Of a stretch of 21,859 bases of DNA, positions 1 to 9,578 are shown piece after piece. Every line of letters begins with the position of its first letter. Within the stretch, counting starts at the first letter, position 1. The notes beneath the pieces are model-generated. The model searched no databases. It saw nothing but the letters and a program-made list of their open reading frames with translations, and was not told the origin of the DNA. The DNA comes from Plantago elongata (lineage: Eukaryota; Streptophyta; Magnoliopsida; Lamiales; Plantaginaceae). The position numbers were made by a program, and so were the translations under genes. The stretch is from assembly GCA_036897095.1 (NCBI GenBank), contig JAYMSP010002932.1:1-21859 (forward strand). The letters are read 5' to 3'.

Positions 1-815
1 TCTTACTGCAAGAGCATTTTCCTCAGACACTACCTTGGTATCCTTCTTTTCAGAAGTACCTTGGGTAACTAGAGCAATACACTGTAACTTTTCAGCTATA
101 GCCAAACCCCGTTGGGTTGTCTCATAGTTATAGTGGCTAAATACGAGAAGAGTTCCACTGGAGAGATTTGGGGCATTCCATGATTGAAATAGAGGTATTG
201 CGTATGCTCCCAATTTTGATTCAAACTTCTGATAATGGTTTTCACTTTCTCAGAAATTGAGTATCTGACACTTTCTTCAAGTGCAGCCATATCACTCATG
301 AGAGTAGTAAACCGAAAATCAAGTTCATCTAATATTTTAGAGGGACCCTGTTTGAAGTTCTGAAATTTTAGCTTCAAAACTTCGAACTTGGTTTTCTCAG
401 TACCAGCACAGATATCTTCTATAAGTTGCCAGGCTACTTTCGACGTCTTTGCACACCACAGTTTGCACTATATATGCTTAGGTGTAGATCGAATGATGTT
501 ATTACGAGCTTGACCATCTAACATGTGTCTCTTGGCATCTTCTAATGTCCAAAGTTCACAAGGTTTATCTTCGTACTCAACTTGTCAAGTAGCGACACGA
601 CCACTATTGCTAGTAGAAGCATCACTAACTTCAGCGTCGGTGTTTCTGCGATCGTCAGATACCTCAATCACTTGTCTGAGTTGTCTGATCCTAATTGGCC
701 CTTCCTTGATGATATAAATCATCTCATCACTGATGGCTTCAAGATGTAGCATCACGTTGTTCTTCCATTTCTCGTAATTATCGGGTTTAAGAACCGGAGC
801 ATCACTCAGAGACAT
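1..815 (-). pseudogene. copia-type gag polyprotein, 5' part, broken
   Basis: The frame opens at a Met at 815 (MSLSDAPVLKPDNYEKWK), a typical copia gag start with the NYxxWK motif. It continues as one frame through about residue 240. Recognisable stretches are LHLEAISDEMIYIIKEGPI, ELWTLEDAKRHMLDG (about 550-515), IRSTPKHI, and AWQLIEDICAGTEKTK (about 440-395), followed by FQNFKQGPSKILDELDFRF (near 360-305), all as in the UBN2/copia gag domain. In-frame stops lie near 585 and 468. Near position 100 the reading moves to another frame (AEKLQCIALVTQG, then EKKDTKVVSEENALAV), which runs off the window. In a live element the product would form the particle shell and bind RNA. No CCHC zinc knuckle is reached within the window. 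Confidence 0.8.
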
Positions 816-907
816 ACCTGCACACTTAACACACAATTACGTAAAGCGACAAAAACTTTACCTATCTGGAGGATCGAGGTTCAGTACAGAAAGCTGGTAA
901 ACCTCCC

Positions 908-919
908 GCTCTTATACTA
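908..919 (-). other. Degenerate primer-binding site (tRNA-iMet type)
   Basis: The plus strand reads GCTCTTATACTA, close to GCTCTGATACCA, the reverse complement of the plant initiator-Met tRNA PBS. It lies five bases inside the LTR end at 925 and is followed by the gag leader, which is where a PBS belongs. The mismatches fit an old, inactive copy. Confidence 0.6.
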
Positions 920-1090
920 CTTATTGGTCCAAATAACGGCAAAGGTAAAGACTAGAGGGGGGTGAATAGTCTTTACAAACTTTCGTCCATAAATAGTATT
1001 TCTCAAAAACCTTGGGAGTTTTTGATACTTAGATTCAGAGAGCGGAAGACTTTAAGCGATAAATAAATGTTAATGTGCTTTGCAGTAATA

Positions 1091-1091
<1 letters not shown>

Positions 1092-1133
<42 letters not shown>
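1092..1133. repeat. (TG)21 microsatellite
   Basis: A perfect run of 21 TG units inside LTR copy A. It lies in the part of the LTR that is missing from copy B. Confidence 0.97.
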
Positions 1134-1135
<2 letters not shown>

Positions 1136-1358
1136 TTGCTAGAATGTAAATGGAATAAGTAAATAACACAGCAACTTATAGTGGTTTCTGGTGGTGGCGA
1201 AATCCTTCAACTAGTCCACTTCGGCCTTTCTGAGACCTAGAATCCACTAGAGCAGATAATTGAGTTCAACTTACAATATATCATATTCTAAGATATTTTA
1301 CAAACAAATGGTTCTCGACCAAATGTTCCCCCTGAGTTATTCCTTAGCTTCTAAAGCC

Positions 1359-1429
1359 AAGTACTTCCTGTACTCAAGATAACCTTGGAGTTTTTCCTTG
1401 ATTTCCGAAACCAAGTACTTCCTGTACTT
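1359..1429. repeat. Paired short palindromes in LTR A
   Basis: Two copies of AAGTACTTCCTGTACT(T/C) lie 54 bases apart (1359-1375 and 1413-1429). Each has 6-base arms AAGTAC/GTACTT, the last arm base changed in the first copy, around a 5-base centre. Copy B has the same pair at 2502-2518 and 2555-2571. Palindrome clusters in LTR control regions are known from Sirevirus-type copia elements; a control role here is inference. Confidence 0.6.
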
Positions 1430-2501
1430 CACGCCTTGATGGTGTTGGTTATATGATTGATTGTCAGGCTTCTCTTTAATAACTTTTCAGCTATTTATCC
1501 AGAGAGCTGGAGAAGAAATCACAACTTAATATACTTGTTTAGTATATGGAATTATTTTCCTTTCTGACCCAAGTGTTGATAGTTGTTCTGGAGAATGAAC
1601 TTCAGAAAGGGTATCTGTGTCTTCAACTCTTTCACATATAATCAAACTCTTGTTAAGGTTCAAGACACTTAGAACTATCAGTAATTCTTCGAGCTATTTG
1701 ATTGTAAGCTTAGAGAACTGTAGTAAGAAAGCTTGTGAGAATACTTGCTTGATATAAAAATATGAGCGTAGTTCGTGTTGTTCAGCGTGTGTTTTCTCAA
1801 CTTCTAAGTGTTGATATTATTAGATGAATCTGAGAGTCGTTCGAATAGTATCCGTTGGCGCTTCTCAAAATTCACTCCGTTGATATCTCGAAATTAATAG
1901 TCAGAAGTTACAATCTCATTTTTCAGAGGGGGCTTGTTGGAATCGACTTTTTCAGTCGGTGTAATTAATACATTGTACTATTTCTTTCCTATAGTCTCAA
2001 CGGACACATGTGCTCATCGGAAAGCTATCATGCTCCTTGACTCAGAATGACATATCTTCAGAGAGGTGTAAGGTGCCAAAAGCACTATACGAAGACTTTC
2101 TGAACATAGCATTTCAGAGGAGACTAATCCCTTGTGTCTTCATTAAACTCGTGCAATCTTCAGTCTTCAAATCTTCAATTAAACTCCGTTGCTAGGATCC
2201 TTCTTCATGGCCATCTTCAAAACATAAAAATTACATTCAGAGACCTAAACAATCCTATACAAGTTTAATTAGACTAAAATACTAAGTGATTTCCTCTTTA
2301 CAATGTTCAAGTGAACCGCGAGTACTAGCCACCTTTCTGTACTAAAGATAAGCTACATGGTGATTGATCAAAAATACTAAAAGATATTCCTAACAAACAT
2401 ATAATTGAATTCACCTTACAATTGATCCTATTCTAATATTCGTATAACAAAAGGTTTCCAACCAAATGTTCTCCCTGAGTTGTTCCCTAGCTCCTAGAGC
2501 C

Positions 2502-2571
2502 AAGTACTTCATGTACTCAAGATAACCTTAGAGCTATTTCTTTATTTCCAAATCAAGTACTTCCTGTACTC
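2502..2571. repeat. Paired short palindromes in LTR B
   Basis: AAGTACTTCATGTACTC at 2502-2518 and AAGTACTTCCTGTACTC at 2555-2571 are the counterparts of the pair in copy A, at nearly the same spacing. The palindromic cores are kept while the surrounding sequence has drifted. Confidence 0.6.
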
Positions 2572-2932
2572 CACGCCAGAATGGTGTTTGGTTATGTTGT
2601 TTATCAGGTAAGCTTCTCTTTATAACTTTTCAGTTATGTCCAGATAGCTTGAAGAATCAAGACTACTTAATACTTGTCCAATGTATAGTAGCTTTCTCTT
2701 TACTGACCCAAGTTTGTGAGATTTGTTCAAGAGAATATTTATCCGACAATTCAAAATTTTCACAAATTACACTACTTGTTGAAGGATCAGGACACTTAGA
2801 ACTACTAGTGATTCTCGAGCTTGTTAGTCGCACAGATAGCTTGGAGAATGGTAGTAAGAATGCTTGAGAGAATACTTTGCTTGCGAGTATAGTTCGAATG
2901 CGTGTATGTATTTCTCAACTTCTAAGTGGTGA

Positions 2933-2940
2933 TATTTATA
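2933..2940 (-). promoter_or_regulatory. Probable TATA box of the copia LTR (copy B)
   Basis: The minus strand reads CATCTATAAATATCACC, a clean TATAAATA. It lies about 480 bases downstream of the LTR's outer end in the element's own direction, a fitting place for a U3 promoter. The same site in copy A reads CTAATAATA and is degraded. Confidence 0.5.
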
Positions 2941-3418
2941 GATGAATTTGATAGTCGTTAGAATAGTATCCGTTAGACATATTTCAAATTCAATCCGTTC
3001 ATATCTTGAAATTAGTACTCCCATAAATCTCTTTTTAGAAAGTTCTTCACATGTCCCATCTCTCAGAAACTTGTTGTCTCTGAAACTTAGATGTAACTTT
3101 GTTTTGTGAACAAAATACAAGTTTATACATAACTTTCTAGAAGCAACTATCTGAGGAGACTTTTCTCCTTTATCTTCAAATACCTTTGTACAAAAGTTCT
3201 TCTCCTTTGCTTGGATGCCTCCTTCTTGGTCTTCTTCGAGCTAAATCAAAATTACATTTAGAGACCTAACATCATACTACAAGGTTTCTAAAAACTACCA
3301 TACTTTATGTATTTCTTCTTTACAATGATCAAGTGATCCAAGAGTACTATACACTTTTTTGGAAATAAGGATCAATCATCGTGTTGAGTGAAAAAAATAC
3401 TAATAGATATTCCTAACA

Positions 3419-5030
3419 TGGAGTGACACACAAAGAAGACCATTGATTAATATGATGGTGGGCCTATGTTTTTGAAGGACGTTGATTGTTCGGGTGGAGG
3501 ATATCAAGTTTATCTTTGAATTGTTGAGAGATTGTATTAATGAAGTTGGGCCAAAGAATTTGATTCAAGTTATTACAGATAATGCACCTAATTGTGTAGC
3601 GGCAGGGAGGGATGTTGAGGCTGTCTTTCCTCATATTGTTTGGACACCATGTGTGGTGCACACACTCAATCGTGCATTGCAGAGCATATGTGCTACAAAG
3701 AATCTTGAGTCCAATAGTGAGTCTTATGATGAGTGCTCTTGGATCAATGTGCATTCCTCTGATGTTGTTATGGTCAAGAATTTCGTCATGAACCACGGTA
3801 TGCGTTTAGCCATGGTTAAGAAGTTTGTTCCTTTGAAGTTGATTGCTATTGCTCCTAATCGATTTGCTTCTACTGTTGTGATATTCAAGCGCTTCAAGCT
3901 TTTGAAAACAAGTCTTCAAGATAGGTTATGAGTAGCGATTGGAATGGCTATCGTGGTGATGACACCGAAAGGGCAAAGTATGTGAAGGAGAAAGTGGCAA
4001 GTGATGAATTTTGGGACAAGATCTATTTTACACTTGCTTTCACTGGACCAATATATGATATGCTACGTTCTTGTGACACTAACAAACCATGTCCTTGATT
4101 TATGATATTTGGGATACAATGATTGAAAAGGTGAAAGTTGAGATCTACAAGCATGAAAAGATTGTGCCATGACTCAATGCATCCACATTCTACAATGTGG
4201 TGCATGCTATTCTTGTTAGACGTTCGACCTAGAACAACACTCGTCTCCATTGCTTAGCTCATTCCCTAAACCCAAGGTAATCCATCATATCTTCATTTTC
4301 AAAACTTTGTTTCTACCTTTTACTATAGTCATCATCATTTAATACTAACTTGTATGTATCGTTAACCACCTTTTCTTATTGAATATACTATAGTCTCGAG
4401 TGGCTTAATGCAGATCCTTCTCGGGTTCCTCCACACGAAGACAAAGAGGTCTCTTCAGGAAGGCATATATGTTTGAAAAAGTATTTTCCCACTTTTGCCC
4501 AAATGATGCATTGAAGCACGGGGTTTGCTCACTTTTCTACAGTATCACATGAGTTTGCAGACGTTGATCTATTTGTCATCATTACAGTATGGATCCCAAG
4601 GATTGGGGGGTTCTTTATGGGCCGGTGCACCATCATTGAAAAATATTGAAGCTACCTGTGAGTTCAGTAAGAAGGAATAAGTTGTCTCCAGAACGAGTTG
4701 AAGACTTGGTTTACATTGATAGGAATCTTCCTTATATGTCAAGATGAACCCCTGCGTATTTTAAGTGGAGAGACAAAGATGTGGGATGTTGGATGAGACA
4801 CTTTTGGTTCATTATATGATATTGGAGACTTAGAATTAGCCCAACTCTCTCTTGATGAGCCAGACTTGGAGAGAGTGCTTTTCGAGACCAGTGAGGGAAG
4901 TAGGACAAGGCCATATGTTGTGGTTCCACGTGGAAGATACCTATTGTGAACGTTAAAGATGATGATACTCCTAGAGAAGATGATCATGAGAGGTGTGATG
5001 ATGATCTTTATGGCATTATCTAGCATTGAT
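3419..5030 (+). pseudogene. hAT-family (DUF659-type) transposase, 5'-truncated and broken
   Basis: Translation begins in mid-protein with WSDTQRRPLINMMV, then after frameshifts gives FIFELLRDCINEVGPKN, VITDNAPNCVAAGRDVEA and PHIVWTPCVVHTLNRALQ (3505-3690), the central DUF659 region with a catalytic-type Asp in TDNA. It continues through APNRFAST, DWNGYRGDDTERAKYVKEK (about 3937-3995) and FWDKIYFTLAFTGPIYDML, then VVHAILV. A likely intron follows (about 4276-4391, GTAATC...ACTATAG). Then come LEWLNADPSRVPPHEDKEV (4397-4455), RRNKLSPERVEDLVYI (4670-4720) and ETKMWDVG plus a C-terminal acidic tail (4765-4930). At least three frameshifts and several stops are present. The N-terminal BED zinc finger and much of the hAT dimerisation segment are missing. 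The left cut coincides with the LTR edge at 3418. Confidence 0.8.
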
Positions 5031-5325
5031 GCATTTTGTGTTTTCATTGTATCTTTATTTGTTTAGACATTTGTTTTTGTTGCATCATTGAATCCAACTC
5101 TGTATTTGTTTGTTGAACTAGTATGTAATGCATTTATTTTCTTATTAAATACTAGTTTGATGTTTCAAGTTTATAATACTTAGTATGTAATTATAAAGTG
5201 TTGATAAATACTAAATAGACAAAAAAAATATAAAATATTAAACGTCCACAAAAACGTCCTCGTCCCTACTTTTTTTGAATTTTGTCATCCCAGCGTATCA
5301 TCCTCATCCCCGTCCATGTGCTTCC
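5031..5325 (+). other. Probable 3' untranslated and terminal region of the hAT element
   Basis: No reading frame is visible. After AT-rich sequence there is a cluster of short repeats, AAACGTCCACAAAAACGTCC, CTCGTCCCTAC and CATCCCCGTCCATGTGCTTC (about 5242-5325). These CGTCC-type motifs resemble the subterminal repeats near the ends of plant hAT elements. The exact terminus and target duplication could not be fixed because the 5' end is absent. Confidence 0.35.
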
Positions 5326-5339
5326 TTGCTCGAAAGAAT

Positions 5340-6015
5340 ACCCTTTAGTTCAACCTCTAATATAGAGGACACACCTATATAATCCTGAAAAGCCCAAATA
5401 ATATCATGATCACAATTTCTGAGTAAACCACCACAAGCTACCAAGGAAGATGCAGGCATGACACCACTGTTTCCCAACAGACGAATATCACTCTCCTCCT
5501 AAGAGGGGCAATAAGAGTCAAAAGAAGTAGCCAAATGAGTCAAATGAAGAAAATGCAGATTTTCACAGTAATTTAATCAGCTACAATTTTCACACCTTCA
5601 TGTATGGCCTTATTCTTAGCCAGCCATAGAAACCAGCTGATCGGAATAGGAACAAGTACCTTTACATGACCTCTTTTGACAAAATCAGAAGAATGAGTCC
5701 AAGTTTTGTATCAATCATTTAAATTTTGATTCACAAAGTGCACTTGAAAAATAGTGCTGAACCAGGACCACACTTTTTGAGCTACATGATTTTCCACTAG
5801 AACATGGTTTAGGGTCTCTATTACATAACAACACTGACATCTAGATGCCATAGAGATATCTTTAGCTTGAAGGGTTGCATACAAAGGGAGCCTCCTTTTA
5901 CAGCTTTCCACCAAAAAATAGAGACAGTGGTAGGAAGTCTCTTATACCAACTGAGATTGGCATCAAATACTATAGGATAAGGCTCTCTAACCAAATTCCA
6001 AGCAGAGCTAGTGGA
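5340..6015 (-). pseudogene. LINE (non-LTR retrotransposon) ORF2, C-terminal zf-RVT region, remnant
   Basis: On the minus strand the order is SAWNLVREPYP, WYKRLPTTVSIFWWKAVK (about 5990-5905), then after a one-base shift RLPLYATLQAKDIS, MASRCQCCYVIETLNHVL and VAQKVWSWFSTIFQVH, ending at a stop at 5711. This is the zinc-binding domain (zf-RVT) that follows reverse transcriptase in plant LINE ORF2 proteins, with its CxxC and H residues. After the stop, VLVPIPISWFLWLAKNKAIHEGVK (in pieces, about 5675-5590) continues the same family's linker toward RNase H. Sequence from about 5570 down to 5340 shows no clear motif and may be further LINE decay. It starts about 90 bases beyond the P450 stop codon, on the same strand. 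Confidence 0.75.
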
Positions 6016-6077
6016 AAATAGGCCATGAGATGATAGGCTAGGTTCATGAGAAGCTGGTGGAAAATAGGTTCATGAAC
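6005..6077. repeat. Local duplication between the LINE remnant and the P450 3' end
   Basis: GAGCTAGTGGAAAATAGGCC (from 6005) and GAAGCTGGTGGAAAATAGG (from 6050) share GTGGAAAATAGG plus a following (T)CATGA. The units are about 45 bases apart. This may be a filler or slippage duplication made at the LINE boundary. Confidence 0.5.
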
Positions 6078-6106
6078 TTGAAGCTTTGGTAATCAGACAT
6101 ATCATT

Positions 6107-8890
6107 TCATTGTGTCTTGCTCCTGCAGCTAGCAAGAAGATGCAGACCACCATTGATCTGCAGTGTTAACATGACTCTGTATTTCACAGGTTTGTGTTCA
6201 TCAGGCAGCTTAAATGAGAAGGCACTCAGCAACACAGATGCGAAAACTTTCATCTGTCTGTAGGCAAACTCTTTCCCCAAGCAGATTCTTGGCCCGGCCT
6301 GTAAATATATCATCATTTCACATTGAGCATAACAACTATTTGACTCCATACCTCAACAAAATTCTAATTAACTACACCCAAGTTTTGTGTTAGGTTACAT
6401 AAATCTCCTTACTGTTTAGAAATAACTCGCAGAATTTCCATTCTTACAACAGCAGTTCTGTGTATTAACTTCTGCAAGTATAACAAGCTACTGCAGAATT
6501 TCGACTGACAAAATGGTCTGAGACACTGCATGGTGCTTGATAGATTGAAAGGTACTAACTTGACATTGTTAATGTATCCCAGTGAAACACAAGCAGTCCT
6601 AACTGGTTAAGCAATATACTTATGCGATTTCCTTAAAAGTTATGGGTAGATAATATCATAGGCTTCTTAAGTAGTAGTATCATTAGTATAATCAAATCTC
6701 ACCTGAAAGGCTGTGAATTTGAAAGAGCTCTCCTGCTGGAAAACACCATTTTCATTAAGCCATCTCTCAGGTCGGAACTCTTCTGCATCCTCACCCCACA
6801 ACGATTTCATTCTGCCCATGGCATATGGAACATATGACAACAGATTCCCTTCCTTTATACTACAACCATCTGGAAGAGTATCATCTGAAAAACACATCTT
6901 TCCATCCTGTAACACAAAAGCAATAAACAATGAATGCTTATCGAGTCTCTATTTTTTTCAATGTCGTAAAAGAAAGTAAATACTATATTTACTGCTGGAA
7001 CTGCAGGGTATAATCTGAGAGTTTCGCTTAGAGCAGCATGAAGAAACTGCATCTTATCCAAGGCTTCTTCTGTAATACTCTCTGTTATTTCCTCAATGCT
7101 TGAATTTTGATATAGTCCAGCTGCCTCACGGACTTCTTTTACGATCTTATCTTGTATGTCACGGTGTTTGCACATCATGTAGAAAAACCAAGAAAGGGTA
7201 CTTGCTGTTGTATCTTTACCAGCAATTATAAAACTCAATATGATATCTTTTAGATACTTCGGGTTTGTCTCATTCATCTCCAGAAATCTTGACAGGATAT
7301 CTCCTCTATTCGCCTGTATTTCATGCAAGTCATGTTACTCCAATACTACAAGAAAACAAATGTTCAGAATAACATTATTTCAATAAACCTACAGATTGTT
7401 CTTCATTCAATCCATTCATTTGTTCGATCTTGTTCTGGATAACTTTAAAAACAAATGAATCGACTATTTTCATGCTCTTCTTTAACGTCGCTTCAGATCC
7501 AATGTTGAAGAACTTTTTGATCGGCCAGAATACATCTACATAACGATAAACTGTCATTTCACTCGCATCATCGAAAGCCTTGGAAAATTCCTTGCCCTCG
7601 TTAGTGCCATTCAAGCTACCAAGATCTACTCCTAGTACAACCTTGAAAACCGAGTCCATTGCAGATTTCATGAACAAATCCTGTCAGAGAATTAGAGTAC
7701 CTGAGAGAATTGTTCTCAAAGAAAATGATGGTTCAAATGGGATGCTTATATAGGGCTAATTGGACATGTAGATAAATGGTTGAAAACCATGGCAATTCAG
7801 GCCAATGTCCATGTGTCTGAGCATAGATATCATATCATCCAGTTTATATGACGAATGAGATGTAAATACCTGAATTTCTACCATCTGATTTGAGGCAGCC
7901 GAAGCAGCTACTATTTCAGCAAGTTTAGCTGCATTTGTTTTGAAGACACCACTGCTGAATTCCCTCAGATTCCTAGTTGAAAACTCATAACTGGACATCT
8001 TTCTTTGGTGTCGCCACTTCTCACCATCGACTGTAAAGATCCCGTCTCCTAAAAGACCCTCCAAAATGTCATGGTGAATCGACCCCTGAGTATTTGAAAA
8101 TCCTGAGAGCTCAAAACTTGACCAATTGGCACCAGAAACACATTTTTTAGCACCACATAACTCTTATATTAATAGCTCAATCAATCTCTTTAGTTCCACA
8201 AGTGAGTTCTGATCGGTTCGTGTTTTCATCAATTTCATATTCATTCAACTCTCCACGTTGGCTACAAGCTACATCCATTAACAGAGGCCAATTGACACTC
8301 AAACTGAATAGTCTTATATCTCTTGTTTAGCTACGAATTCAATCTTCTTTTTCAACACTCAAGCTCTTTAATTAGATACTAATGGAAGCAAAATAACCAA
8401 CACAAACGGTGCAAAAACTTTACCTTTGAGTTAAACCCATGTCTCATATTTCCTTACAAGCATCATCATGATCAGACAAGCAATCTTAAATCAAAATTGA
8501 AAACATGCTTTGCAATTAAAACACAACTGCACATACAAAAACAATAAAATCTTGATTCCCAACAATATCAAGATTGAAAGAAAGATGTTACGTTACCTTG
8601 CCATAATTTGCAAAATTGGTCTTGAGAAAGTACTCAATATTAGCAGGATCAGAAGTGTAAATCTCTGTATTATCATGATACACAATCCTGAAGGTGAGAT
8701 TCTTGCGAGTGAGATCAGTCAAGTAATCATAGAGGTTGTTGAAATTGACCAGCAGATGAAATATTGTACCTCCAAAAGGATGATACTTTTTCTTCTCCTT
8801 TGCCGAACACAGAATCCTGATTGCCCATATCACAAGAATGCCAACAAATATTGGGACTAACCTGGGTTTAATTAGCTCCACAAATCCCAT
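6107..8890 (-). CDS. Cytochrome P450, CYP704 family (CYP704C-like), six exons, complete
   Basis: Exons 8597-8890, 7870-8085, 7393-7680, 6993-7313, 6703-6906 and 6107-6298 join in phase 0 at GT-AG borders (donors GTAACG, GTATTT, GTAGGT, GTAAAT, GTGAGA) and give 504 residues, the normal length for the family. The Met at 8890 leads a hydrophobic ER anchor (about residues 9-27), then KYHPFGGT. Helix C WRHQR is at 122-126, the oxygen-binding AGKDTT of helix I at 297-302, ETLR at 363-366, FRPERW at 417-422, and the haem loop [10 protein letters not shown] at 440-449 with ligand Cys447. No key residue is missing and there is no internal stop. Family resemblance ([39 protein letters not shown]) points to CYP704. 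Members studied in plants hydroxylate fatty acids, for example CYP704B in pollen wall formation; the substrate of the C-like group is unsettled. The other genes here are decayed transposons. Confidence 0.93.
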
Positions 8891-9350
8891 ATTCTCAAAC
8901 AGAGTTCAACTGTCTCTGAGTCTGAAGGATGATAATATACACTTGATCAGTTGATTTCTTGAAATGGGTTGACCCGGAACAGTGAGTCAACTCAGTGGAA
9001 GCATGACTTTTTCTGTCCTTTTGTTACATTTTGAGGCTACAAAGTCTTTCAATAGGTAAACAATTTGCAATACTCAAAGATGAATTCAGTTTGAGAGCAG
9101 GAAAATTGGATTTCACAGAGCGCGAACTAAGTTATGCTAATTCGCTGTCTGAAAGATACATCTATAATTCGCAATCATAAGGGTTTGTTTTGCATCTGGA
9201 GAATGGGGAGAGATTCAGGAGCTGCTTGGATATTTGAATTGTATAATAGGCCAAATCACTGTTCATCAAGTCAAATTGAACGATTTAAATAAGGTAAAGA
9301 TTGAAATGAAAAGGTAGGCGGTGGTGTTTGGCTCTTGCTATTAGGTTAGA
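8891..9350 (-). promoter_or_regulatory. Presumed promoter and 5' leader of the P450 gene
   Basis: No reading frame is seen. Possible TATA elements on the minus strand are GTATATTATC (8931-8940, very close to the start codon) and CCTTATTTAAATCG (about 9278-9291). Neither is convincing alone. Two W-box cores (TTGAC) face each other at 8969-8973 (plus) and 8986-8990 (minus), with another on the minus strand near 9266-9270. Binding by WRKY factors is inference from the motif only. Confidence 0.35.
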
Positions 9351-9578
9351 AAGCATGGAAGACTTTTTTCTACCCTTTTTGTAACTACACTTCTTTTGCT
9401 CCTAAGAGTCATACACAGAAATTCCAAATGACATTTAAAATTCTATTAGTAACTGTTGATGATTTTGAAGTTAGAATCATTCTGATCTAATTATTTATAG
9501 AAGGGGGTGAGCTTTTTACATATGAAATATATATATTTGTATATATTTATAATATACGCTCTATGACTATCGCGCTTT
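9351..9578. other. AT-rich spacer without a gene
   Basis: No supported reading frame. An AT-rich patch of TATATA-type sequence lies at about 9525-9560. If the copia element to the right were complete, its 3' LTR should lie around here, but neither the TGTTAGGAATATC start nor any block matching LTR A or B is visible. That LTR is therefore lost or of a different family. Confidence 0.5.

Larger units (their letters stand above)
1..2395 (-). mobile_element. Ty1-copia retrotransposon A, 5' part (LTR, PBS, gag), cut by the window edge
   Basis: On the minus strand the order is LTR (2395 to 925), degenerate primer-binding site (about 919-908), a short leader of about 90 bases, then gag (815 to 1), which continues past the window start. 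This is the normal 5' organisation of a copia element. The LTR begins TGTTAGGAATATC on the minus strand, a start common in plant copia LTRs, and ends in CCA. The gag frame carries two stops and one frameshift, so the copy is dead. It sits inside another LTR of the same family (2396-3418). Confidence 0.8.
925..2395 (-). repeat. Copia LTR, copy A (apparently full length, 1471 bp)
   Basis: The plus strand begins TGGTCCAAATAACGG, continues into GTAAAGACTAGAGGGGGGTG and ends GATATTCCTAACA at 2395, so it is bounded by TG...CA. From about 1252 to 2395 it matches 2396-3418, roughly 85 percent by eye in the best blocks near 1311-1440, with weaker stretches at 1900-2200. The first 330 bases, with the TG microsatellite, have no counterpart in copy B. 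The TATA box seen in copy B (2933-2940) is altered here at 1815-1822. Confidence 0.7.
2396..3418 (-). repeat. Copia LTR, copy B (partial, same family as copy A)
   Basis: It is colinear with copy A from about 1252 onward and ends in the same GATATTCCTAACA at 3418. It lacks the 330 bases that would form the inner LTR end. The join at 2395/2396 is abrupt: the outer terminus of copy A runs directly into mid-LTR sequence of copy B. The simplest reading is that element A inserted into this LTR and the rest of B lies left of the window; partial tandem duplication is the alternative. At 3418/3419 the LTR meets hAT transposase sequence. Confidence 0.7.

Noticed and set aside
2010-3120. Short ORFs within the LTR copies on both strands
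   Set aside because: They lie inside non-coding LTR sequence and are not preserved between copies A and B.
3464-3796. Minus-strand ORF of 110 codons in the hAT region
   Set aside because: It is the antisense shadow of the plus-strand DUF659 frame, which carries recognisable motifs.
7389-7392. Alternative P450 exon 3 donor (CTGTAG|GTTTAT)
   Set aside because: It would leave one extra base and shift the frame into exon 4; GTAGGT four bases earlier keeps phase 0 and the 504-residue protein.
8510-8860. Plus-strand ORF of 116 codons over P450 exon 1
   Set aside because: It is antisense to a clear P450 exon and resembles no protein.
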